Origin: a virus
Strand: one strand, 5' to 3'
IMG/VR virus record: IMGVR_UViG_3300033153_005694
Coordinates: 1-64,000 of that record
Length of the DNA stretch: 64,000 nt
In this document: positions 38,601 to 45,757 of the stretch, one piece after another
Layout: each line of letters opens with the position of its first letter
How positions within the stretch are numbered: the stretch's first letter is position 1
The notes under the pieces: model-generated
The model's database searches: none
What the model saw: only the letters and a program-made list of their open reading frames with translations
What the model was told of the DNA's origin: nothing
Made by a program: the position numbers and the translations under genes

Positions 38601-39369
38601 GTTCTATGGAGCAAATGACGCGAATAATGGAGTGCAAGATTACACAAAGATGGGAGATACACATGCGAATAACAAGGTACATGTAGCCGGGTTTGGAGGA
38701 TATGCAACGAATATTGACGTACGACGAAAAGAAGTGAATAGTGCGGTTAAGGATTTCATCAGCAATATTGGTGCAGTAGGTGTAACAGCTATACATAACA
38801 AAGATGGTAGAGCAATGAATGAAGGACATATCAAAGATGTGTTGAATATCTTCGATGCACTGATGATGGGTACAGATGTAGAAGTGAATGGGGAGCAATC
38901 TGTAGCGATGAATAAATCGATGGTAGATGTGAGTAGACAGCACGATATATTCGGAAAAGCTGTAGAAAAGTTAGTAGGAAATCTAGATAAAGTTAGCTTC
39001 GAAGAGATGAGTGAAGCTGATGTAGAGTCGCTACAAGATGACTTAAAAAGAGCATACGGGATTACAGGTGATGAAGATCTAGATAACATGACAGCGAAAG
39101 TGATGGAGATTATCGAGAAGGTAAGAGAAGATAGAAAGACACTAGGTAAAACTAGATTAAAAGTAAATCACTACTACGTGAGTGACAAAATGGGTCAGTA
39201 TAAAGAAGAGCAAGCTGGAGAAACTACGGGTATAGTAGAAGAACTAGGTGTACTAGAAGATAAGATGAATGAGATGTTTACAGCAGAAGTAAAAGTAGAT
39301 GAAGCTGCTGTTAAGCCGGAAGATGGTATAATAGCGAATATAGCAAATAATATCGAGGAATGTGTATGA
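32629..39369 (+). CDS. N4-like virion RNA polymerase, N-terminal and catalytic part
   Basis: 2246 aa. The C-terminal third carries the motifs of T7-like single-subunit RNA polymerases in order: TxxGR-type DFTISGRYM at 1584-1592 (R1590, with K1604 14 residues on); motif A EMDGITNG with D1740; motif B RNFLKPLVMVFMYG with R1818, K1822, Y1830; motif C-like AIHNKDG with D2059. Residues 1-950 are an unknown helical N-terminal domain. A Lys/Pro/Val/Glu-rich linker lies at about 950-1030. In N4, gp50 is one protein of about 3500 aa, packaged and injected to transcribe early genes. Here the frame ends about 180 residues after motif C and a second gene continues; together they total about 3480 aa. A virion role is inferred from homology and operon place. 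Confidence 0.8.
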   Translation: MPIEIEYSSLLKGEVPATSKIESLQKRKYDKLERLAPEAANIQTAEQLQQSLSDIADQQIYTRPDGSKYQIDYMIDPVTGLSQGQQEVDYTKISRYGTPDTRNLYIDTSPEGAYKLGLARSDKGFMGRYTPGEDYGWAPGPKGVTPENGALMDIELPHDVATQFEYDVHTNVGQIRSRAAGPSIAEITAARPEFGSGVSEYTKPTAPMWNIGYVAPEGQLPEDTYMPKKLREVEKKKTFKDYLTEEEARSGERAAGGEELVSGLTKSLGTAFTKELAVDTADWIGDATGFWDIGSEDEKTKMVNEWFNYDPRNLEEAHKKVSVLNNKIWDEAKKGNIAWKELGEAIVTAVKEPELLGSSLGTIAAWVVPGAWLTKGKKFADAAGMAGKASHALKAQSGQITAAIGNVNDQYEEFVKNNNDVELQGIEKAEWFATRFGVQMLNQNLDAITATSIIKSPAMFNAAKQSIAGLTEKQFGKFLAGVGKVVGTTVVNMPKEAVQEYTQRMMELTNERFGAEKFKDLDTFGKFLLDEGVMKEGTLDALMGAAGAVQFQAIGAVPQALRGAKEVVADAVGGEVDPDVQRMPTGVAGRRRVFNSDEAMDYVENEKSRDVFTKSITDYTVDLYFLPEEQASSQYAGIKDVKERNKRILDDTVEKIAKVNGLETNAEKEYIYQQVADKLKKEFVKASEKGDGKVEEKDEFYSGLLTASDDNKYVRREVDDAYREELLSNMVEFKKELDRRGVEVKDIELNPEEQKKVLKVLDRMKRLGSEELEDEARIIAEALKLAEAQDKKTVADVRREIEVTGFLKGGKNYKGLKDHTVDIEGDIVSGKDSVANVEMLQKFAESRGANEVQLFYTDAKGNRVQRNPVTIHRFIQDRQEDTQKIADTVNKLLAVENISPKIKEQLETVQKTVNDNLQEVEKLSKIDDKELVETLIEMPQNIASKGLVKIPKAKVKAEEVVAEEMPVDEYADIDVTETVIELPVEEIVVEKPKVKPVKVAKEKIEEVKVEPKKEVKIEEKKVEPKVKRELDIPTVYEAIVKTKSAYKDEIEAQIREQLDGTDKKLPVWELYRSEGIPGSTPKKIEQLINEIVASEPRYIEEVDAYIEGKEEYYKAAKDDGTDTIRANIKALEYYETRLDGEIQKKVTKVKQKEQQKLKTKVKEKVAAGVDSLRVRIMDKLNKVKELFRPNTDKQRSVASQLAAGITEARLMEMMPAVIRKAGDKGKDKVRQAVVTLQRFTKEKSSTPLPSQTLAALKNKIKVEKGDNYILDEWFSKLTEKQDKEVEKWFRVAVNVSAVIGMGKMLDARKLSSSELDDYVTGAFGVYEGTDVHSELKKKVKKGEIVPISTYRKELGQRLLKELELKFDIAELTGQDKQDVTMAIGQLVMERMKRVAKAESRYGVEGKQVGISTEAGTVEVADSIDNPKGDKIIRTVLEFKLSSEAERELDVAASVLEYAGTQDHGNIKDVPTEYKYDKKIRNSEITMPREAVKYLNKQNKKSWKFNKDWQELYKTVEERAKKEGRTVNELMYELMLDNEQELIANTPAMEIESVMAKLEADKLDVDRMLMAYDIAGEGEFYLDWDFTISGRYMISNRMLNPQNSKISRFIVDMQGQRSVLEKIDGKYDEDALHMIKVAAAQALGIGVDKTVDEKAIEELGKNWFVIAKDGKVTYADNRNARILKKAAELQEVNAIAAMKLLNQTGVMHTDEKMHVYQMLKALRELDKGSDKTEHNLALEMDGITNGMMLTLLDMGWNEWIQSMLEKGGIYDVDSEYENHGQFKVAGGQDIYEVPVDMLKKKLELGDEETAELIEQAGWRNFLKPLVMVFMYGAGINNIRRKAAEELAMLHVKNAKDVGKIKGLMAEAVGYMNSSRETTKYTSAAKVEFKQYKNGVMRSIPDGKVKDVYLSPYQMYILSTYLDEAVIGNYIENSFETEFKPVVEYRQTLKTVETMNYWVFKQQLEKKLKGKNVAELTAEQLEEVLMEMIDENTFYGANDANNGVQDYTKMGDTHANNKVHVAGFGGYATNIDVRRKEVNSAVKDFISNIGAVGVTAIHNKDGRAMNEGHIKDVLNIFDALMMGTDVEVNGEQSVAMNKSMVDVSRQHDIFGKAVEKLVGNLDKVSFEEMSEADVESLQDDLKRAYGITGDEDLDNMTAKVMEIIEKVREDRKTLGKTRLKVNHYYVSDKMGQYKEEQAGETTGIVEELGVLEDKMNEMFTAEVKVDEAAVKPEDGIIANIANNIEECV

Positions 39370-42300
39370 GTTGTAAATCAGAAAATATAGCAAAGAATGT
39401 AGATGAGTATGGAATCGGTGATGTCCACGAAGCTGCGAAGTATGTAAATGACAATAGACGCAGAAATGCGTCGATAGCAAGAGCAAGTAAAACGGGGAAG
39501 TATGCTGATCCAGAGAAAAGAGTAGACTTTAAGATTGATAAAGATAAAGGGCTAGTTGGAAAATGGTTAGGACGAGAAAGCGTAGATGGATACAGCTTTG
39601 AAGAAAGTGTGAAGATTGAAAATGTTGAAAGACTAGATGCTGAGCATGTACGGCTGAATGGCGAGATTACAATAAACCTAGATAAGAATATGACAAATGA
39701 TGGTATGTATATAACAGAGATATATGGTAGTGAAGCAGATGTAACAGAAGATGAGGATACGGTAAGTATACGAGACTTCACAGGAACACTTGAAGAAAAC
39801 CTAGATGAAGTGTTCAACGCAGTGACAGAAGAAGATGGCGAGATGTTAAGCGATGACCACCATGACCACCTGGTGGGTGTGCTGGAGATGTACCAAGATA
39901 AGATGAAAGAAACTGGTAAAGAAGTAAAACTAGATGGACAACTGCTAGAAGAAATAACACTTACCGGAAAGAATACGAGAGGACACGCAAATCCAGAAGA
40001 TGGTAAGTTTGCGATAATTAAGGGTAATAAGAAGTACGTAACAGCTACAGAAATACTAGCACATGAATTACAGCATGTATTGATAAGTAAGGCGATAGCT
40101 AAGAACCCAAAGATTAAAAGAGATATACGGCAGTTAAGAGAATTGATGAAGGAAAAACTAGATTACAAGATATTCCTAGACGGTATAGAAAATGTAACAC
40201 AAGAAGATATCGACTACGCTAAAGAGACATATAGGTATGCACTTGATAATACGAGGGCACCAGAAGATGAGTTCCTAGCATTTGCAACAACAAATGAGAA
40301 GATGATTAAAGCGCTTAAAGAACAGAAAGATATAAAAATAAACCTGTTTAAAGAGTTAAGTAAAAAGGAACTAGCAAAAGTAGGTAAGATGCGAAAGTTG
40401 CTAGAGCGGATAATCAAAGCGATAAATAAAGCATACTCATCGATAAAAGTAGAGGGTAAAGATACACATGAATTGGCTGTAGACTTGATGGCAAAAGCAT
40501 TAGAAGTGGCTGCAAATGAAGGTAAACAACAAGATAAAGGTGTATTTGGCAAGATAAATAACTTACTGGCTAAAGGCGATGCGCAAATAAGAAAGTTTAC
40601 GGATAGCATAGAGCAAGAAGAGATGACATTGGCTGACCATATTCGAAGAAGAGATAAAAAAGGACTAGATAAAGCCATTGACAGCATGTGGCGAATAAGA
40701 GGGTTGAATAAAGCTAGAAGTTTCGTATTACAACACAACATATTCAGTAGTTTGACACGGAATAGCAAGAATGAAGATGTAGGGAAGTTCTACGACATGT
40801 TTAGACAGAGTAAGAAGTTAGTAGATAGTACAGTAACGCATTTAAAGAGTGTGACATTCGATACGCTGTTGACTGAGTATAAACTAGATGAAATGGATGT
40901 TAGACTACGAAGAGCTACTAAAAGAATACTGATAGATGCAGATACAATGGCAATAGGAACGCTAGATGAGGTTGAGGAGTACTTGAAGGATAACAAGAAA
41001 CTAGATCAGGATATCATCGCAGAGAGTGTGGGATTGAAAGATGAGACAGTATTGGCAGCAAAAGAGCTAGGTGCGATGATAGTGGATAATAGCGCGTATA
41101 CGCACAATGGGTACACAAATGCAAAGCAAATAGCAAGGTTGCTAGAAGGTAAGGAAGATGAGCAAACAGTACAGAAGATAGATAAATTAGCCAGTATGAT
41201 GGCACTGTATGTGAGTTCGGATATTGATAAGGCACTAACAGTAAAGGCACTAGTTGAGAATAGGACTGGGATTGAGGCTGCTATAAATCTGCATTTGAAG
41301 CATGAAGAAAGGTTGCTAGAGAAAGCGTATGCTGGAATGAAAGAGTACGCTACAAAGGGTGCTAAGCAAGAACATTACAAGGGAAATAAAAAATACTACC
41401 TAGTGGATGAAAAAGAGATGAAAGATCTAGTGAAGGCTGGACTGCAGAATGTAGGAAAGCATAACGAGTTGAGTAGGATACTAGGTGAAGATAGATATAT
41501 AGTAATCGGTGATAGTATAGATACGACATATACAGAAGGTTTGATGAGTGTTGTACAGCTGAAGAATGAAGGCGAAAGTTTAAGACGGATATTGCTTGAA
41601 ACTGGAAAGTATACGAATGAAGAAATTGAAGAAGTGATTGATAGAGAAGCTGGAAGTAAAAGAGTAGGAGTGGGGACATTTCTGGTACCCGAAAGAAGTG
41701 GGACCGGTGAGATATACGACTATAGACTGCGAATGACACAAGAGCATAAAGAGAAGTATCTAGATCTAGATAATGATCTGGTTCACACAGTAAGCCATAC
41801 AGTGGCGAACCTGACACATAAAGAAGAAGCGATGGTGAGTAATAGAACATCGGTTAAGTATTTGAACAGCTTTTACGAGAAACATGGTAAGGATGACGAG
41901 TTTACGTTTATCGCAGTAAATAAAGATTCGACTGGTAGATTTAAAGAGTATTGGGATTTGATACCCGCGTATTTGAAGAGAGATATTGAAGGAAGTAGTA
42001 AAGATAAGACACTGTACATCGAAGAAAGTATGTTGGTAGACTACTTTGGATATAAAGATGTGAGTATGAAAGATATGCCGTGGGTAAAAGATAGTAGAAA
42101 ACGGCAAATGCTTGCAGTTAAGTTAGAAAGAACAGCGCAAGAACTAGTTCAGAGATGGAAAAAAGTTGTGGTAACAATGACTGGAACTACGATAAAAGGA
42201 AATATGGGCTCGAATATGTTAGTGACAATGCAGCATATAGGAATGGATCCCGTGTTTAAAAGTATGTGGGAAGAATTGAGTCAATATCAAGAAGATGTGA

Positions 42301-43079
42301 AGAAAAAGACACAATTAGAGGTAAGAAGAGATGCTGGTGAAAAGATACCAGAGTATAAGATAAAAAGTTTAGAAGCAAGCATAAAAGCTAGTGCTGTGTA
42401 TAGCTTGATGGAAGATGGACAATATACAGCATTGCTGGAAGATATCGATACAAGCCTGTTCGATGAGAAAGGACCACTAGCTGAAAAGATTGATAAATTG
42501 CTTGACAAGATTAAGAAAGAGGATAAGAGAGCTGGAGTAAAAGAAGTGATGGAAGAGCTGTATTTGACGAATGATTCGAGAGCTCAACAGCAGTTGATAA
42601 AATTGACACTATACCCGGATATGTTGAATAGAGTGATGATTTACAATGACGCGATGGAGAAGTTAGAGAACAGTAAAAAGGAAGTAATAGAAAAGTTTGG
42701 GGGAGATAAGACGAAGTGGGAGAAGCATAAAGCAAAAGTAACGAGAGAAACGATGCGATATGTAGATGGGCTATTTGTCAATTACGCATACTTAGATAAT
42801 AAGTATATAAAGTATGCGAATGATATGGGATTTGTAGCGTTTACAAAATTCTTCTTCAGAACTATACCTGCGATGCTTAAGATGGCAGCTAAGAAACCAT
42901 TAACGATGTTCATGACAGAAAGTATGCAGAAAGTTATAGGAGTGGATCCTGAGACACCTATGGATCAAATGTATAATCCGATAGATACAATGCTAAGGAA
43001 GTTGATGATATGGGATGAACCCGTGAATATGATGGATACGTTGCTGATGCCAGCAATTACAAGACCGCTAGAAGTTTAG
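39366..43079 (+). CDS. vRNAP C-terminal half encoded separately; zincin-like motif
   Basis: 1237 aa from ATG 39366, which makes an ATGA overlap with the polymerase gene and has GAGG about 7 nt upstream (an ATG at 39360 lies too close to it). Near residue 233 is a metallopeptidase motif AHELQHVL (HExxH), followed about 65 residues later by PEDEFLAFA, a plausible third zinc ligand. The rest is helical. The last 100 residues (FTKFFFRTIPAMLKMAAKKP) resemble ends of large polyvalent phage proteins. It probably packs with the polymerase half in the virion. Peptidase activity is unproven. Confidence 0.55.
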   Translation: MSCKSENIAKNVDEYGIGDVHEAAKYVNDNRRRNASIARASKTGKYADPEKRVDFKIDKDKGLVGKWLGRESVDGYSFEESVKIENVERLDAEHVRLNGEITINLDKNMTNDGMYITEIYGSEADVTEDEDTVSIRDFTGTLEENLDEVFNAVTEEDGEMLSDDHHDHLVGVLEMYQDKMKETGKEVKLDGQLLEEITLTGKNTRGHANPEDGKFAIIKGNKKYVTATEILAHELQHVLISKAIAKNPKIKRDIRQLRELMKEKLDYKIFLDGIENVTQEDIDYAKETYRYALDNTRAPEDEFLAFATTNEKMIKALKEQKDIKINLFKELSKKELAKVGKMRKLLERIIKAINKAYSSIKVEGKDTHELAVDLMAKALEVAANEGKQQDKGVFGKINNLLAKGDAQIRKFTDSIEQEEMTLADHIRRRDKKGLDKAIDSMWRIRGLNKARSFVLQHNIFSSLTRNSKNEDVGKFYDMFRQSKKLVDSTVTHLKSVTFDTLLTEYKLDEMDVRLRRATKRILIDADTMAIGTLDEVEEYLKDNKKLDQDIIAESVGLKDETVLAAKELGAMIVDNSAYTHNGYTNAKQIARLLEGKEDEQTVQKIDKLASMMALYVSSDIDKALTVKALVENRTGIEAAINLHLKHEERLLEKAYAGMKEYATKGAKQEHYKGNKKYYLVDEKEMKDLVKAGLQNVGKHNELSRILGEDRYIVIGDSIDTTYTEGLMSVVQLKNEGESLRRILLETGKYTNEEIEEVIDREAGSKRVGVGTFLVPERSGTGEIYDYRLRMTQEHKEKYLDLDNDLVHTVSHTVANLTHKEEAMVSNRTSVKYLNSFYEKHGKDDEFTFIAVNKDSTGRFKEYWDLIPAYLKRDIEGSSKDKTLYIEESMLVDYFGYKDVSMKDMPWVKDSRKRQMLAVKLERTAQELVQRWKKVVVTMTGTTIKGNMGSNMLVTMQHIGMDPVFKSMWEELSQYQEDVKKKTQLEVRRDAGEKIPEYKIKSLEASIKASAVYSLMEDGQYTALLEDIDTSLFDEKGPLAEKIDKLLDKIKKEDKRAGVKEVMEELYLTNDSRAQQQLIKLTLYPDMLNRVMIYNDAMEKLENSKKEVIEKFGGDKTKWEKHKAKVTRETMRYVDGLFVNYAYLDNKYIKYANDMGFVAFTKFFFRTIPAMLKMAAKKPLTMFMTESMQKVIGVDPETPMDQMYNPIDTMLRKLMIWDEPVNMMDTLLMPAITRPLEV

Positions 43080-43087
43080 CCGGTCTT
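43061..43087. terminator. Hairpin at the convergence of both arms
   Basis: AAGACCG (43061-43067) pairs with CGGTCTT (43081-43087), with an extra CTA/TAG pair inside the loop. It spans the stop codon of the rightward arm. No T-run follows on either strand, so its strength as a terminator is uncertain. Confidence 0.4.
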
Positions 43088-43145
43088 CAAAGTGTTCAAA
43101 AGCAAGTAAGATGAGAATGAATAGAAAAAATGCTAACCATTCCAT
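43068..43145 (-). CDS. Possible 25-aa membrane peptide
   Basis: ATG start inside the end of the 43133 gene. MEWLAFFLFILILLAFEHFE is one hydrophobic helix with an acidic end. It overlaps the last codons of the rightward vRNAP part. The pattern of overlapping tiny membrane genes in this stretch gives mild support. Confidence 0.35.
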   Translation of the reverse strand: MEWLAFFLFILILLAFEHFEDRLNF

Positions 43146-43303
43146 GATCTGCCTTTGAATTTGAAAAATTGCTGTATGCCTTTGAAAAGGAATATAACAC
43201 CAATAGCTAAGAAAACTAGGTAGAAGAAGTAAGCTCCAATAACTAAGCTAAGCATGATTGCTAGAATGGCTATAGTGTAGAGTAGTGATTTAAGACTTAG
43301 CAT
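43133..43303 (-). CDS. Small two-helix membrane protein
   Basis: 56 aa. Two hydrophobic helices (LLYTIAILAIMLSLVIGAYF and FYLVFLAIGVIFLFKGI) and a short basic end. Its start overlaps the end of the upstream membrane gene by 14 nt. Unknown role at the far end of the leftward arm. Confidence 0.5.
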   Translation of the reverse strand: MLSLKSLLYTIAILAIMLSLVIGAYFFYLVFLAIGVIFLFKGIQQFFKFKGRSWNG

Positions 43304-43520
43304 GTGAAAACCTTACGGGGTTGATAAGCAGGTATAAAGAAACTAGAGCTGAACCGATTGTACCAATGATTAGCGTAGCTGTGCTAGCGCTAAAGATTAA
43401 AGCTACAAGAACTAAAAGAGAAGCATCTAAAGCAGCGTCTAATGGGCGGTTGTGCTGAAATTTCCACAATACGACGAGAATATTAAAAGATAGGGCAATA
43501 CCCATTAGCATGTATATCAC
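43290..43520 (-). CDS. Small membrane protein
   Basis: 76 aa. Three hydrophobic stretches: YMLMGIALSFNILVVLW, ALDASLLVLVALIFSAST and LIIGTIGSALVSLYLLI. 2 nt downstream of the MazG-like gene. No family recognised. Confidence 0.5.
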   Translation of the reverse strand: MIYMLMGIALSFNILVVLWKFQHNRPLDAALDASLLVLVALIFSASTATLIIGTIGSALVSLYLLINPVRFSHAKS

Positions 43521-43522
43521 GA

Positions 43523-43978
43523 TTACTCCTTTGAAGCTCTTTCATCGAGGATTGCTTGAAGCCTAGGTTCTGGGTTAGGGAAGTTAGCAGGCTTGATAAG
43601 CTTGCCATATGAGTCCTTGGGACAACCTAGTTTAACTTGATTTGCATCCATAACGACGTTAAGGGCAGCAGTGATTTGCTGTGGTGTAAGATCTAGTTTA
43701 GTCATAGAACCAATAGCGAAAACTACTGCATCGCAAGCTTTGTCGAGTCTATCAACATCAGACAGTACTGTCTTTTGTCCATAACACTCATTGATTATTC
43801 CTCTACTAATTTCTCTAGCAGATGGAGCACATCTAAGATTTGAAGCTATATCTTCAAGAAAAAACCCTTCAAGAGCTTCCTCGATTTGAAATGAGGACTC
43901 AAGAAAGTCATCGTAACCTGCAGAAACTAGGTCTGCTGCATGGTTGAATTGATGGATACGCTTGATCGGGTTAAGCAT
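43523..43978 (-). CDS. MazG-like nucleotide pyrophosphohydrolase
   Basis: 151 aa, all-alpha. FNHAADL, FQIEEALEGF (acidic metal-binding helix) and RLDKACDAVVFAIGSMTKL lead to VVMDANQVKLGCPKDSYGK. The last string has the (N/E)xNxxKxxxxxxGK ending common in MazG-like NTP-PPase proteins. It would hydrolyse non-canonical or excess NTPs. It overlaps the next upstream gene by 8 nt. Confidence 0.6.
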   Translation of the reverse strand: MLNPIKRIHQFNHAADLVSAGYDDFLESSFQIEEALEGFFLEDIASNLRCAPSAREISRGIINECYGQKTVLSDVDRLDKACDAVVFAIGSMTKLDLTPQQITAALNVVMDANQVKLGCPKDSYGKLIKPANFPNPEPRLQAILDERASKE

Positions 43979-44231
43979 TGTATTTGCCTAAAATGCTGTC
44001 TAAAAGAATAATTGCTTTAGCCTCATCTAGTGAAGGTATAGATCTGTGTCTAAGGTGTAGTTCTAGTCTACTAGTGATGACTTGTTCGATAAGAGATAAA
44101 GTAGATTCTGGTTGTATAGGCTCGTCTGGTAAGCATACTTCAGTAGGTGTTTCGTCGATATCAAGAGTATTAAGATCTAGTTTCTCAAGCTCTTCAAGAA
44201 TATCGAAAATTGTGGTTTGTCGTTGTATCAT
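43971..44231 (-). CDS. Hypothetical protein
   Basis: 86 aa from ATG 44231 (AAAGG upstream). A longer frame opens at ATG 44363 but would overlap thyX by 38 nt through a more GC-rich stretch. Acidic helices (TTIFDILEELEKLDLNTLDI, LSLIEQVITSRLELHLRH, LDEAKAIILLDSILG). No family recognised. Confidence 0.5.
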   Translation of the reverse strand: MIQRQTTIFDILEELEKLDLNTLDIDETPTEVCLPDEPIQPESTLSLIEQVITSRLELHLRHRSIPSLDEAKAIILLDSILGKYNA

Positions 44232-44325
44232 AGGTTGCCTTTGTAGGTTGCGGATTTGGTACGTGTTCAACTGCTTACCGAAGGCAGTGGTGGGGGCGAT
44301 ACTCCACATAACGCGACAAGTACGG

Positions 44326-44679
44326 TTAAGATAAATGTTCTTCGAAAAGGTATTGGTGATCACTAGGCAATGAGTCGAATATAGCTTGCGCTAAATCGCG
44401 AATTTCCCAAAGTGCTGCTTTCGAAGAACGGAGGGCTAAGAAGTTTTGGAGTGAACGTGCGTTGATAGTCCACATTAGCTCGGTTTTGTAGGCCTCACAT
44501 AGGTTATATTTACTAATATCACCAGCTGTTCCTGATTTTACGTTTTGTCTCATTAGTTCAAGAGAAATAATAGATTGATAATCTGTTAAATCATGGCCTG
44601 TAAGTACTAAGTATTTACTCGCTCGTTCAACAGTTTTTGCTGATATAGGTCCGAACTGTCCCTGTAATTCACGTATTAT
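44326..44679 (-). CDS. thyX: ThyX C-terminal part (split gene)
   Basis: 117 codons from ATA 44679, in frame with the end of flavin-dependent thymidylate synthase: ERASKYLVLTGHD, then LCEAYKTELMWTINARSLQN and LRSSKAALWEIRDLAQAIF. YKTE...WTINARSLQNF is diagnostic ThyX. There is no ATG, GTG or TTG at the right place. AAGGA lies 6 nt before ATA, and ATA overlaps the HNH stop (ATAA). The first ATG (44553) would drop the flavin-contact region. Either an AUA start yields a two-chain enzyme, or the gene is dead. Confidence 0.7.
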   Translation of the reverse strand: MIRELQGQFGPISAKTVERASKYLVLTGHDLTDYQSIISLELMRQNVKSGTAGDISKYNLCEAYKTELMWTINARSLQNFLALRSSKAALWEIRDLAQAIFDSLPSDHQYLFEEHLS

Positions 44680-45257
44680 AATATTTCCTTATATCGTTTC
44701 TTTGCATTGTAATAAGCTGTTCGTGAATATCCAAATGAGGTATACGCTTCAGCAACTTTAGCTCCTGTAGCTATTAAGGCTACTACGTCTTTATATTGTT
44801 TTGCCGATATTGCTATTTTGTCTTTACCAGCATTTTCTTGGTTAGTAATAAAAACACAGTTATCTGGTGTGTAGTTTAGGTTAGCTTTTGAACGATCAAT
44901 AGTTAGGTTGTCAGTATAACCACTAGATAGTGCCCAAGTTTTAAAGACTAGATAATCATCCCATTCGTCACAGATAGTGATACCTCTGCCGCCATATAAC
45001 GGATACTTAGGGTCATTAGGATTATTACATCTAGCTCTCATATTAGTCCAAGTTCGGTATAATCTAGTATATCTATCACCATGTATTGTTACTTTCGCTG
45101 TTTGGGATTCTCTAGCACATGATGGGCATTGCTCTTGAACTTTTCCTTGGTGTTTCATCCGTTCAATAAGCTTACTGCATGTAGGGCATTTAAACTCTGC
45201 CCACATATAGCCTCTTTTACCACTATTTCTAACTTCCAACTCTCGTATTAATTCCAT
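44676..45257 (-). CDS. HNH endonuclease inserted in thyX
   Basis: 193 aa. Zinc finger (CPTCSKL ... CPSCARE), then the TxxNMRARCNNPNDPKYPLYG and GGRGITICDEWDDYLVFKTW units and LTIDRSKANLNYTPDNCVFI, a common phage HNH arrangement. C-terminal helix-turn-helix-like end (VAEAYTSFGYSRTAYYNAKK). AAAGGAG precedes the ATG. Its first residues MELIRELE mimic the IIRELQ at the thyX downstream part, hinting at a target-site duplication. Confidence 0.85.
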   Translation of the reverse strand: MELIRELEVRNSGKRGYMWAEFKCPTCSKLIERMKHQGKVQEQCPSCARESQTAKVTIHGDRYTRLYRTWTNMRARCNNPNDPKYPLYGGRGITICDEWDDYLVFKTWALSSGYTDNLTIDRSKANLNYTPDNCVFITNQENAGKDKIAISAKQYKDVVALIATGAKVAEAYTSFGYSRTAYYNAKKRYKEIL

Positions 45258-45284
45258 AATACTCCTTTATATTTGTATACTGTT

Positions 45285-45306
45285 ATTTTAACATAATACA
45301 GCTTAA
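45285..45306 (-). promoter_or_regulatory. Promoter TTAAG-N11-TAAAAT for the thyX HNH gene
   Basis: On the minus strand TTAAG (45306-45302) is 11 nt before TAAAAT (45290-45285). The box overlaps the stop codon of the thyX N-terminal part. Confidence 0.45.
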
Positions 45307-45629
45307 AAAGAGATAAAAGGTTCTTCATTTTTAAGTTCTTTAGAAGTAGTATATCTAGTAGACTTTACAGAGGGACTTGCCATACGGTGGCGAGCTAGTT
45401 CTTGAAGTAAAGCTCGAGATACACCTTTGATCTCAAAATTGTAGGATAAGTGTTCGAGAGTTGAAGAGTGCTTGAATTTGTTGCCGACTCTGTGGATAAG
45501 ATCTCGGTCGTTAGGGCCGATATTATCGTCAGTATTGCAAGTGTCGGATTTGCCTTCAGAGGCCCAACACTTGCGGATGGCTTTAGCTGCGATTGGGAGA
45601 GGTGTGTGATGGTGTAAAGTAACTTCCAT
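45303..45629 (-). CDS. thyX: ThyX N-terminal part (split gene)
   Basis: 108 aa. RVGNKFKHSSTLEHLSYNFE and LLQELARHRMASPSVKSTRY contain the ThyX signature RHRxxSxxxxSxR. The protein stops shortly after KELKNEEPFISF, where ThyX should continue into the flavin-binding C-terminal half found at 44326. The sequence is close to Campylobacter-type ThyX. The enzyme makes dTMP from dUMP using folate and FAD. Start overlaps the upstream gene as TGATG. Confidence 0.8.
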   Translation of the reverse strand: MEVTLHHHTPLPIAAKAIRKCWASEGKSDTCNTDDNIGPNDRDLIHRVGNKFKHSSTLEHLSYNFEIKGVSRALLQELARHRMASPSVKSTRYTTSKELKNEEPFISF

Positions 45630-45757
45630 CAGCCTCTCCTCAAAATGTCTTCGAGTTTGATGATGATTCTCTCGAGGAACTTGTAGTCTTCAGCTGTTTG
45701 GCAGTATTGAAGTTCAAGTCTGAGGGTTTCAAGATAGTGTTTTAAGCATGCTTTCAT
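45629..45757 (-). CDS. Tiny helical protein
   Basis: 42 aa: MKACLKHYLETLRLELQYCQ followed by an amphipathic helix. Joined by ATGA to the PIN-PhoH gene upstream and by TGATG to thyX downstream, so it is very probably translated. No family recognised. Confidence 0.5.
   Translation of the reverse strand: MKACLKHYLETLRLELQYCQTAEDYKFLERIIIKLEDILRRG

Noticed and set aside
38501-39817. Leftward ORFs of 126-168 aa opposite the vRNAP genes
   Set aside because: Antisense shadows with no start signals, opposite clearly coding motifs.
43061-43087. Strong bidirectional terminator at the convergence
   Set aside because: The stem is good but neither side has a T-run, so only a weak call is kept.
44676-45302. 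Group I intron in thyX
   Set aside because: Too little non-coding sequence around the HNH gene and no intron-like pairings; exon 1 ends in a plain stop codon.
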